Assembly: GCA_964398225.1 (NCBI GenBank)
Contig: CAYNLY010000009.1
Location: 1 to 38,743 of the forward strand
From: CAYNLY01 sp964398225
Lineage (GTDB): Bacteria; Pseudomonadota; Zetaproteobacteria; Mariprofundales; Mariprofundaceae
DNA length: 38,743 nt
Direction: 5' to 3'
Shown here: piece by piece, positions 8,307-14,882 of the stretch
How the letters are laid out: each line of letters opens with the position of its first letter
Position numbering within the stretch: position 1 is the first letter of the stretch
Made by a program: the position numbers and the translations under genes
Notes under the pieces: generated by a model
Database searches by the model: none
What the model was told of the DNA's origin: nothing
Seen by the model: the letters and a program-made list of their open reading frames with translations, nothing else

Positions 8307-8504
8307 ATGGCCAGGAAGAACACGATCCGGATTCGTCAGATCAAGAGCGGAATCGGATATTCGAAGGATCAGAAGGCGACGCTGCGCGGACTCGGTTTCC
8401 GGCGGTTGAATCAGGTGGTCGAGCTTGAGGACACGCCGGCCGTGCGCGGCATGGTGAACAAGGTCCGGCATCTGGTCCGCATCGAATCGGGAGAGGAAGC
8501 ATGA
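8307..8504 (+). CDS. rpmD: 50S ribosomal protein L30 (uL30)
   Basis: 65 aa. IRIRQIKSGIGYSKDQKATLRGLGFRRLNQVVELEDTPAVRGMVNKVRHLVRI is the complete L30 fold. A good GAGGAGGAAGG Shine-Dalgarno stands in the 25-nt gap after rpsE. Its stop overlaps the rplO ATG by 4 nt. Confidence 0.97.
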   Translation: MARKNTIRIRQIKSGIGYSKDQKATLRGLGFRRLNQVVELEDTPAVRGMVNKVRHLVRIESGEEA

Positions 8505-8953
8505 AGCTGAACGAACTGAAGCCAACCCCGGGCGCGCGCCACGCGCGCAAGCGCGTCGGCTGCGGCATCGGAAGCGGTCACGGCAAGACCTGCGGCCGCG
8601 GCCACAAGGGCCAGAAGTCGCGCTCCGGCGGCAAGGTCGCGCGCGGCTTTGAGGGCGGCCAGATGCCGCTGATCCGGCGACTTCCGAAGCGCGGGTTCAC
8701 GCCGCGCACGCGCGTCCGTTACCAGATCGTCAATCTCGAGGCGCTGAACCGCTTCGAGGACGGGGCGAAGGTTGATCCGGCGGCCCTGTACGAGGCCGGG
8801 CTCGTCCGCAACGCGGTGGATCCGATCAAGCTTCTCGGCGAGGGAAGCCTCGAGCGGAAGCTCGAGATCGCGGTTGCCGCGGCTTCCCGGCAGGCGCGCG
8901 AGAAGGTCGAGGCGGCGGGCGGCACGCTTGCGCTGACCGCAACCGGAGCCTGA
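8501..8953 (+). CDS. rplO: 50S ribosomal protein L15 (uL15)
   Basis: 150 aa. The glycine-rich basic N-terminus (KRVGCGIGSGHGKTCGRGHKGQKSRSGG) threads into the 50S core and the rest forms the globular domain. Its ATG overlaps the rpmD stop (ATGA). One base separates its stop from the secY start. Confidence 0.98.
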   Translation: MKLNELKPTPGARHARKRVGCGIGSGHGKTCGRGHKGQKSRSGGKVARGFEGGQMPLIRRLPKRGFTPRTRVRYQIVNLEALNRFEDGAKVDPAALYEAGLVRNAVDPIKLLGEGSLERKLEIAVAAASRQAREKVEAAGGTLALTATGA

Positions 8954-8954
8954 G

Positions 8955-10292
8955 ATGGCCGGGCCCGTTGCGGCGCCGCTCGGCGGTCTGGGGGATATCG
9001 GGCGCATTCCGGAGCTGAAGGCCCGGATCATGTTCACGCTGGGCATGCTGATCGTCTACCGGATCGGCGCCCATATTCCGGTTCCCGGGATCGACGCGGC
9101 CGTGCTGGCCCAGTTTTTCCAGCAGGCGCAGGGCACGATGCTGGGCATGTTCGACATGTTCTCCGGCGGCGCGCTCAGCCGGCTGACGATCTTCGCGCTC
9201 GGAATCATGCCGTACATTTCGGCGGCGATCATCCTGCAGCTGATGACCGTGGTTTCGCCCCGGCTCGAACAGCTGAAGAAAGAGGGCGAGGCCGGGCGCC
9301 GCAAGATCACCGAATACACCCGCTACGGGACCGTGATCCTCGCGTTCTTCCAGGCCATCGGCATTTCGATCGGGCTTGAGACCTTTTCGGTCAACGGCCT
9401 GCCCGTTGTGATCGAACCGGGGCTCGGCTTCAAGGCGATGGCCGTGCTCACGCTGGTGACGGGCACGGTCTTTCTGATGTGGATCGGTGAGCAGATCACC
9501 GAGCGCGGCATCGGCAACGGGATTTCGCTGATCATCTTCGCCGGCATCGTCGCGGGGCTTCCCAGCGCGATCGGCGGCACGCTCGAGCTTGCGCGCGTGG
9601 GTGATTTGCAGCCGTTCGAGGTGCTGTTCCTGTTTGCGATGGCGCTGGCCGTGACCGGCGTGGTCGTCTGGTTCGAGCGCGCCCAGCGCAGGATCCCGAT
9701 CCAGTACGCGAAGCGCCAGGTCGGCAACCGGCTCTACGGCGGCAAGGCCAGCTTTCTTCCGCTGAAGGTCAATACCGCCGGCGTGATCCCGCCGATCTTC
9801 GCCTCCTCGCTGATCCTGCTGCCGGCCACGTTCGCCCAGTTCACGAAGGGCGCGGAAGGCTTCGGCTGGCTATCCGACATCTCGGCCGCGCTGAATCCCG
9901 GCGGCTGGCTGTATCTGACGCTGTACACCGTGCTGATCATCTTCTTCGCGTTCTTCTACACGGCGATCGTGTTCAATCCGAAGGACACGGCCGACCAGCT
10001 CAAGAAGCACGGCGGCTTCATTCCGGGCATCCGTCCGGGCCAGAAGACGGCCGAATACATCGACAGCGTGCTGACCCGGATCACGGTGATCGGGGCGATC
10101 TACGTAAGCCTCGTCTGCCTGCTGCCGCAGTGGCTGATCTCCGAGTATTCGGTGCCGTTCTACTTCGGCGGCACGAGCCTGCTGATCGTCGTTGTCGTGA
10201 CGATGGACACGATGGGGCAGATTCAGGCCCACCTGCTCAGCCATCAGTATGAGGGGCTGATGAAGCAGGCGCGGCTCAAGACCCGGGGATGA
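8955..10292 (+). CDS. secY: Protein translocase subunit SecY
   Basis: 445 aa, inner-membrane channel of the Sec system. Ten hydrophobic segments can be traced. Conserved features include the IPELKARIMFTLGMLIVYRIGAHIPVPG start, the plug region after TM1 (GTMLGMFDMFSGGALSR), the KKEGEAGRRKITEYTRY cytoplasmic loop and the GIRPGQKTAEYI loop that contacts SecA and ribosomes. It follows rplO by one base and overlaps adk by 4 nt, the usual placement of secY inside the spc cluster. Confidence 0.98.
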   Translation: MAGPVAAPLGGLGDIGRIPELKARIMFTLGMLIVYRIGAHIPVPGIDAAVLAQFFQQAQGTMLGMFDMFSGGALSRLTIFALGIMPYISAAIILQLMTVVSPRLEQLKKEGEAGRRKITEYTRYGTVILAFFQAIGISIGLETFSVNGLPVVIEPGLGFKAMAVLTLVTGTVFLMWIGEQITERGIGNGISLIIFAGIVAGLPSAIGGTLELARVGDLQPFEVLFLFAMALAVTGVVVWFERAQRRIPIQYAKRQVGNRLYGGKASFLPLKVNTAGVIPPIFASSLILLPATFAQFTKGAEGFGWLSDISAALNPGGWLYLTLYTVLIIFFAFFYTAIVFNPKDTADQLKKHGGFIPGIRPGQKTAEYIDSVLTRITVIGAIYVSLVCLLPQWLISEYSVPFYFGGTSLLIVVVVTMDTMGQIQAHLLSHQYEGLMKQARLKTRG

Positions 10293-10930
10293 ACCTGATC
10301 CTTTTCGGCCCGCCCGGCGTCGGCAAGGGCACGCAGGGGCAGCGGCTCGCCGAGGAACTCGGGCTCCGGCATCTGGCCATGGGCGACATCCTCCGGGCTG
10401 CGGTCCGCGAGGGCACCGAGGCCGGGCGCAAGGCCAAGGCCTACATGGACGCCGGCAAGCTCGTGCCCGACGAGGTTGTCGTGGCGATGATCGAGGACGC
10501 GATCACGGCCGATCCCGCGCGCGGCTTTCTGCTCGACGGTTTTCCGCGCAACGTCGCTCAGGCCGAGGCGCTCGATGCGATGCTGGCCCGGCACGGGCTT
10601 TCGATCGACCGGGTCGTGTTCATGGAGGCGCCGGAGCAGACGCTGATCGAGCGCCTTTCCGGGCGCCTGATCTGCCGCGCTTGCGGTTTCGGTTTTCATC
10701 GGCAGTATTCGCCTCCCTCGGTCGAGGGTCGCTGCGACCGCTGCGGCGGCGAGCTCTACCAGCGCGGCGATGATCGCGAGGATGTCATCGCGCATCGGCT
10801 CGAGGTCTATGCCGAGCAGACCCGCCCGCTTCTGGCGTACTATCGTGACAAGCCGGGGTTCGTGGAACTGGACGCCTCCGGCGACCGGGACCGGGTCTAC
10901 GAGGCACTGAAGAACGTGGTGACGGGGTAG
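10289..10930 (+). CDS. adk: Adenylate kinase with four-cysteine LID
   Basis: 213 aa. Catalyses ATP + AMP to 2 ADP in the cytosol. The P-loop GPPGVGKGTQ is at residues 7-16, the DGFPRN motif at 83-88, and a full-length LID follows. The LID has C129, C132, C149 and C152, a predicted zinc site of the kind typical of Gram-positive and some proteobacterial enzymes and absent from E. coli Adk. The start overlaps the secY stop (ATGA). An adk gene between secY and infA is common outside the Enterobacteria. Confidence 0.97.
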   Translation: MNLILFGPPGVGKGTQGQRLAEELGLRHLAMGDILRAAVREGTEAGRKAKAYMDAGKLVPDEVVVAMIEDAITADPARGFLLDGFPRNVAQAEALDAMLARHGLSIDRVVFMEAPEQTLIERLSGRLICRACGFGFHRQYSPPSVEGRCDRCGGELYQRGDDREDVIAHRLEVYAEQTRPLLAYYRDKPGFVELDASGDRDRVYEALKNVVTG

Positions 10931-10931
10931 C

Positions 10932-11150
10932 ATGGCCAAGGAAGATCTGATCGAAATGAGCGGGGAAGTTATCGAGAAGCTTCCCAATGCGATGTTCAAG
11001 GTCCGCCTGGACAACGGCCATGAACTGCTGTGCACGATTTCGGGCAAGATGCGGAAGTACTACATCCGCATCCTGCCGGGGGACAGGGTGACGGTGGAGA
11101 TTTCGCCGTACGATCTGTCCCGCGGTCGCATCAGCTACCGCGAGAAATAA
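10932..11150 (+). CDS. infA: Translation initiation factor IF-1
   Basis: 72 aa, exactly the family length. It is an OB-fold protein with MAKEDLIEMSGEVIEKLPNAMF at the start and CTISGKMRKYYIRILPGDRVTVE in the middle. IF-1 occupies the 30S A site during initiation. It starts one base after the adk stop. Confidence 0.98.
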   Translation: MAKEDLIEMSGEVIEKLPNAMFKVRLDNGHELLCTISGKMRKYYIRILPGDRVTVEISPYDLSRGRISYREK

Positions 11151-11182
11151 GCCTCAGGCTTGAGATGCAAGGAGGTGCGGAC

Positions 11183-11296
11183 GTGAAGGTCAGCGCATCG
11201 GTGAAGAAGATTTGCAACAAGTGCCGGGTGATCCGCCGCAAGGGTGTGGTCCGGATCATTTGCGAAAATCCCCGGCACAAGCAGCGGCAGGGCTGA
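11183..11296 (+). CDS. rpmJ: 50S ribosomal protein L36 (bL36)
   Basis: 37 aa, zinc-binding form: C11, C14, C27 and H32 form the CCCH site, and the protein ends NPRHKQRQG. The start is GTG at 11183, preceded by AAGGAGG 7 nt upstream. An in-frame ATG at 11165 would add six residues not found in the family and lies before the ribosome-binding site, so it is rejected. This is the last gene before the spc/alpha boundary. Confidence 0.97.
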   Translation: MKVSASVKKICNKCRVIRRKGVVRIICENPRHKQRQG

Positions 11297-11302
11297 GAGG
11301 GC

Positions 11303-11331
11303 TTGCGCGCAACCGCCGCAATGGCTATGGT
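11303..11331 (+). promoter_or_regulatory. Candidate alpha-operon promoter inside the hairpin
   Basis: TTGCGC (11303-11308) and TATGGT (11326-11331) are exactly 17 bp apart, giving a sigma-70-like promoter that would start transcription near 11338, about 30 nt before rpsM. It lies inside the terminator-like hairpin. The leader it would make is too short for the S4-binding pseudoknot that controls the E. coli alpha operon. Confidence 0.45.
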
Positions 11332-11345
11332 TCGCGCCCTTTTTT
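11303..11345 (+). terminator. Hairpin plus U-tract at the spc/alpha boundary
   Basis: Directly after rpmJ, GCGCG-c-AACC (11305-11314) can pair with GGTTCGCGC (11329-11337), one base bulged, with an inner GCC/GGC pairing in the loop. It is followed by CC and TTTTTT (11340-11345). The shape is that of an intrinsic terminator or attenuator placed where E. coli separates the spc and alpha operons. Strength in vivo is unknown, because rpsM must still be transcribed. Confidence 0.6.
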
Positions 11346-11368
11346 CAGGTCCCAAGGAGGAATAAGAA

Positions 11369-11737
11369 GTGGCTCGTATTGCCGGGGTAAACATTCCGAC
11401 CCAGAAGCGCGTCGAGGTCGCGCTCACCTACATCTACGGGATCGGCCTGAGCAGCTCGAAGAAGATTCTCGCCAAGGCCGGCGTGAATCCGGATACGCGC
11501 GTCAAGGACTTGACCGACGAGGAGATCGTCAAGATTCGCGGAATCATCGACAGCGAATACACGGTGGAGGGCGACCTTCGCCGCGAAGTTGCGATGAACA
11601 TCAAGCGTCTGACCGACCTCGGATGCTACCGGGGCCTGCGCCATCGCCGCGGTCTTCCGGTCCGCGGGCAGCGGACGAAGACGAACGCGCGCACGCGCAA
11701 GGGCCCGCGCCGCACCGTGGCCGGCAAGAAGAAGTAA
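11369..11737 (+). CDS. rpsM: 30S ribosomal protein S13 (uS13)
   Basis: 122 aa, from GTG at 11369 with AAGGAGG upstream. Starts MARIAGVNIPTQKRVEVALTYIYGIG and ends with the basic tail GQRTKTNARTRKGPRRTVAGKKK that reaches the P-site tRNA. It is the first gene of the alpha cluster. The 72-nt gap before it is the largest in the ribosomal block. Confidence 0.98.
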   Translation: MARIAGVNIPTQKRVEVALTYIYGIGLSSSKKILAKAGVNPDTRVKDLTDEEIVKIRGIIDSEYTVEGDLRREVAMNIKRLTDLGCYRGLRHRRGLPVRGQRTKTNARTRKGPRRTVAGKKK

Positions 11738-11749
11738 GAGGTAGAACGA

Positions 11750-12139
11750 ATGGCAGCACCCAAGGGTTCGGCGAAGAAGCGCGCCCGCAAGAACATTGCG
11801 AACGCGGTCGCGCATATTCACGCCAGCTTCAACAACACGATCATCACCTTCACCGACGAAGCCGGCAACGCGATCTGCTGGGCGACCAGCGGCGCATCGG
11901 GCTTCCGGGGCTCGCGCAAGAGCACGCCGTTTGCGGCCCAGGTGGCGGCCGAGGAGGCTTGCCGGAAGGCGATGGAGCATGGAGTGAAGAACGTGCAGGT
12001 GCTGATCAAGGGGCCGGGCTCCGGCCGGGAGTCGGCGCTGCGCGCGATCGCCGCGGCCGGCCTGAACGTCACCTTCATTCGCGACGTGACCCCGATTCCG
12101 CACAACGGCTGCCGCCCGCCGAAGCGGCGCCGGGTCTGA
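11750..12139 (+). CDS. rpsK: 30S ribosomal protein S11 (uS11)
   Basis: 129 aa. Conserved AHIHASFNNTIITFTDEAGN and the C-terminal VTPIPHNGCRPPKRRRV identify S11, which lines the 30S platform and mRNA exit channel. Spacing to its neighbours is 12 nt and 11 nt. Confidence 0.98.
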   Translation: MAAPKGSAKKRARKNIANAVAHIHASFNNTIITFTDEAGNAICWATSGASGFRGSRKSTPFAAQVAAEEACRKAMEHGVKNVQVLIKGPGSGRESALRAIAAAGLNVTFIRDVTPIPHNGCRPPKRRRV

Positions 12140-12150
12140 GGAGCTGAGCG

Positions 12151-12780
12151 ATGGCCCGTTATCTGGAAGCGAAATGCCGCCTTTGCCGCCGCGAGGGAGA
12201 GAAGCTCTACCTCAAGGGCGGAAAGTGCTACACCGACAAGTGCCCGATCGAGCGCCGTCCGTACGCGCCCGGCATGCACGGGCAGAACCGCCGCGCGAAG
12301 ATTTCCGACTACGGCATGCAGCTGCGCGAGAAGCAGAAGGTCAAGCGGATCTACGGGATGCAGGAAAAGCAGTTCCGCAAGTATTTCGCCGAGGCCGACC
12401 GGATGCCGGGCGTGACCGGCCTGAACCTGCTGCATCTGCTGGAGCGCCGCCTGGACAATGTGGTCTACCGGATGGGCTTCGCATCCTCGCGGACCGAAGC
12501 GCGCCAGCTCGTCCGCCACAAGCATGTCAAGGTCAACGGCCGCACGGTCAACATTCCGTCCTACCTCGTCCGCGTCGGCGACCGGGTGGAGATCGCGGAC
12601 AAGGCCAAGCAGCACCTCCGGGTCAATGCGGCGGTCGAGGCCGCGGCCAGCCGCGGCGTGGCTGAATGGCTGGACGTGGACCTGCCGAGCCGCTCGGGCG
12701 TGTTCCGCGAGCTGCCGATGCGCGAGCAGTTGGATCCGAACATCCGCGAGCAGCTGATCGTCGAGCTCTATTCCAAGTAA
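12151..12780 (+). CDS. rpsD: 30S ribosomal protein S4, zinc-binding form (uS4)
   Basis: 209 aa. The N-terminal domain has C9, C12, C26 and C31 (CRLC ... CYTDKC), predicting a zinc site that the E. coli protein has lost. The S4 RNA-binding domain follows (LLERRLDNVVYRMGFASSRTEARQLVRHKHVKVNG). S4 nucleates 16S rRNA 5'-domain assembly and affects decoding accuracy. Its autoregulatory role cannot be seen in the short rpsM leader. Confidence 0.98.
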   Translation: MARYLEAKCRLCRREGEKLYLKGGKCYTDKCPIERRPYAPGMHGQNRRAKISDYGMQLREKQKVKRIYGMQEKQFRKYFAEADRMPGVTGLNLLHLLERRLDNVVYRMGFASSRTEARQLVRHKHVKVNGRTVNIPSYLVRVGDRVEIADKAKQHLRVNAAVEAAASRGVAEWLDVDLPSRSGVFRELPMREQLDPNIREQLIVELYSK

Positions 12781-12793
12781 CAAGGACGCCGCC

Positions 12794-13771
12794 ATGCAGT
12801 TGATCAAGCCCCGTACGATTACCGTCGAAGACATGGTTCCCGGCCGTCTGGCCAAGATCACGTTCGAGCCGCTCGAGCGTGGCTACGGCACGACCATCGG
12901 AAACAGCCTGCGCCGGATGCTGCTGTCCTCGATCCCCGGAGCCGCGGTCACCGAGGTCAAGATCGACGGCGTGATGCACGAATACGACACGATCAAGGGC
13001 GTCCGCGAGGATGTGCTCGACATTCTTCTGAGCCTGAAGGAACTGGATCTCCGCCTCGAGGGCGACGGGCCGGCGACGCTGACGCTCGATTGCAAGGGGC
13101 CGGCGGTTGTCACCGCGGGCGATCTTCAGTGCCCGGCCGGTGTGCTGGTGCTGAATCCGGATCTTGTTCTCGCCCATCTGAACGACGATGGCGCGCTGAA
13201 GTTCGAGGCGAAAATCGAGAAGGGCCGCGGCTATGTGCCGGCGGGCGAGCGCGAGGGCGGCGAGCGGGCCATTGGCACGCTGCTTCTCGATGCCTCGTTT
13301 TCGCCGATCCGTCGCGTGGCCACCCGTGTGGAGCAGGCGCGCGTCGGCCAGAAGACGAACTACGACAAGCTGATCATGGAAGTGGAAACGAACGGCGCGA
13401 TCACGCCCGAAGAGGCGATCAACGAGGCCGCCCGGATTCTCGCCGGTCAGCTGGACGTGTTCATCGACTTTAACGCGGTGGCCGTGCAGGAGGCCGAGGA
13501 ACCCGCCGACGACGGTCTTGAGGATCTGCTGCGGCAGCCGATCGAGCATCTGGATCTGTCCGTGCGCTCGATGAACTGCCTGAAGAGCGACAACATCTTC
13601 CTGATCGGCGATCTCGTCCAGCGCACCGAGCAGGAAATGCTCCGCACGCCGAATTTTGGCCGCAAGTCGCTCAACGAGATCAAGGAAGTGCTCGAGCGCC
13701 ACGGCCTGCACCTCGGCATGAAGGTGGAAAACTGGCCACCGGCCGACGCCCAGAGCGGCGGCGAAGGCTGA
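12794..13771 (+). CDS. rpoA: DNA-directed RNA polymerase subunit alpha
   Basis: 325 aa. The N-terminal dimerisation domain contains FEPLERGYGTTIGNSLRRMLLSSIPG. The C-terminal domain contains LKSDNIFLIGDLVQRTEQEMLRTPNFGRKSLNEIKEVL, with the DNA- and activator-contacting helices. It lies in the classical rpsD-rpoA-rplQ order. Length and start are regular. Confidence 0.99.
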   Translation: MQLIKPRTITVEDMVPGRLAKITFEPLERGYGTTIGNSLRRMLLSSIPGAAVTEVKIDGVMHEYDTIKGVREDVLDILLSLKELDLRLEGDGPATLTLDCKGPAVVTAGDLQCPAGVLVLNPDLVLAHLNDDGALKFEAKIEKGRGYVPAGEREGGERAIGTLLLDASFSPIRRVATRVEQARVGQKTNYDKLIMEVETNGAITPEEAINEAARILAGQLDVFIDFNAVAVQEAEEPADDGLEDLLRQPIEHLDLSVRSMNCLKSDNIFLIGDLVQRTEQEMLRTPNFGRKSLNEIKEVLERHGLHLGMKVENWPPADAQSGGEG

Positions 13772-13808
13772 GCCCGCCGGCGCGATACCGAATCAGGGGT
13801 AAGGAAAG

Positions 13809-14539
13809 ATGAGACATCGCAAGCATCGTGGTCAACTCGGGCGTCCCAGCGGCCATCGCCGGGCGCTTCTTGCGAACCTTGCGGCGGCCGTGATCACCCA
13901 CGGTCGGATCGAGACGACCGAGGCGAAGGCGCGCGCCGTGCGCCCGTATCTGGAAAAGCTGATCACGCTGGGCAAGCGCGGTGATCTCCACGCCCGCCGG
14001 CAGGCGCTCGCGAAGCTTCGGCATCGTGCCGTCGTCGATCGCCTGTTCAATGAGGTTGCGAAGAACTACGCCGATCGCCCCGGCGGCTACACGCGGCTGA
14101 TCAAGACCGGGTTCCGCGTCGGTGATGCGGCTCCGATGGCCGTGATCGAACTGGTCCAGGAACCGTGCACGCCGAAGGCGAAAAAGGCCGCGAAGAAGCC
14201 GGCCGAAAAGCCCGAGGCCAAGCCGCAGGCTGAAGCGGAGCCCGAGGAGCAGCCCGCCGAGCAGGCTTCGGCTGCTGATGAGTCCGGCGCCGAGCCTGCC
14301 GAGGCTGAGGCTCAAGCCGAGGCTGCCGNNNNNNNNNNNNNNNNNNNNNNNNNNNNNNNNNNNNNNNNNNNNNNNNNNNNNNNNNNNNNNNNNNNNNNNN
14401 NNNNNNNNNNNNNNNNNNNNNNNNNNNNGCTGATGAGTCCGGCGCCGAGCCTGCCGAGGCTGAGGCTCAAGCCGAGGCTGCCGAATCCGGTGCCGAGGCT
14501 GCCGGAGAAGGCGAAGAACAAGACGCCGAGAAGTCCTGA
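13809..14539 (+). CDS. rplQ: 50S ribosomal protein L17 with Ala/Glu-rich repeat tail (contains gap)
   Basis: The core (about residues 1-118, MRHRKHRGQLGRPSGHRRALLANLA to VIELVQEP) is ordinary bL17. A tail follows, first Lys/Ala/Pro-rich, then Ala/Glu-rich with an 18-residue unit ADESGAEPAEAEAQAEAA. 100 Ns interrupt it. After the gap the reading frame that matches the repeat continues as the same unit, then ESGAEAAGEGEEQDAEKS and TGA at 14537-14539. With 100 Ns taken literally the frame shifts, so the gap length is a placeholder. If the flanks are merged at their 55-bp overlap the protein has 191 residues, plus 18 for each further repeat. Typical L17 has about 115-140 residues. Confidence 0.93.
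14274..14483 (+). repeat. 54-bp tandem repeat in the rplQ tail
   Basis: The 54-bp unit at 14274-14327 recurs without a mismatch at 14429-14482, and the following G also matches, so 55 bases are identical and reach exactly to both edges of the N block. The next codons (ESGAEA) resemble the start of the unit (DESGAEP), suggesting an older, degenerate copy. Copy number cannot be read because of the gap. Confidence 0.9.
14329..14428. other. Assembly gap of 100 N
   Basis: Exactly 100 N, a conventional unknown-length placeholder, placed inside the rplQ repeat. The 55 bases on each side are identical, as expected where two de Bruijn contigs share a k-mer-sized end at a collapsed tandem repeat. Confidence 0.97.
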
Positions 14540-14562
14540 CCTGGCTTCACGCATCGATTCAG

Positions 14563-14589
14563 GCCCCGCCACTTCGGCGGGGCTTTTTT
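14563..14589 (+). terminator. Rho-independent terminator of the ribosomal cluster
   Basis: GCCCCGCC (14563-14570), loop ACTTC, GGCGGGGC (14576-14583), then TTTTTT. A perfect 8-bp GC stem and U-tract 23 nt after the rplQ stop. The minus strand has no U-tract, so it serves the plus strand only and lies just beyond the convergent acyP stop. Confidence 0.93.
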
Positions 14590-14594
14590 GTCGG

Positions 14595-14882
14595 TCAGGA
14601 AACGTCGTAGCGGATCTCGAAGGAGGGCGGAGGCGCGCAGTCAGCCTCGTCCCGGATGTGCACACCGCGCACCTCGGCAAGCGGCGGGCCCGAATGCAGA
14701 AAGCGGATCAGCGCCTCGACCGAGTCCGGTTCCCCGCAGGCCAGAACCTCCACGCTTCCGTCCGGCAGATTGCGGACCCAGCCGGCAAGTCCCAGCCGGC
14801 GGGCCTCCTCGCGGGTGGACTGGCGGAAGAACACCCCCTGGACCCGTCCGGTGATTCGTGCACGAATGCAGCGCGGATTCAC
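14595..14882 (-). CDS. acyP: Acylphosphatase
   Basis: 95 aa. Hydrolyses acyl phosphates. The signature GRVQGVFFR (residues 12-20) holds the phosphate-binding arginine R20, and the catalytic asparagine is N38 in GWVRNLPDGSVEV. The start is GTG, overlapping the nadB stop (GTGA), with GGAGG about 8 nt upstream. So it is the second gene of a nadB-acyP unit. It converges on the rplQ terminator. Confidence 0.93.
   Translation of the reverse strand: MNPRCIRARITGRVQGVFFRQSTREEARRLGLAGWVRNLPDGSVEVLACGEPDSVEALIRFLHSGPPLAEVRGVHIRDEADCAPPPSFEIRYDVS

Noticed and set aside
11338..11368. S4-binding pseudoknot controlling the alpha operon
   Set aside because: The leader is too short and shows no matching fold.
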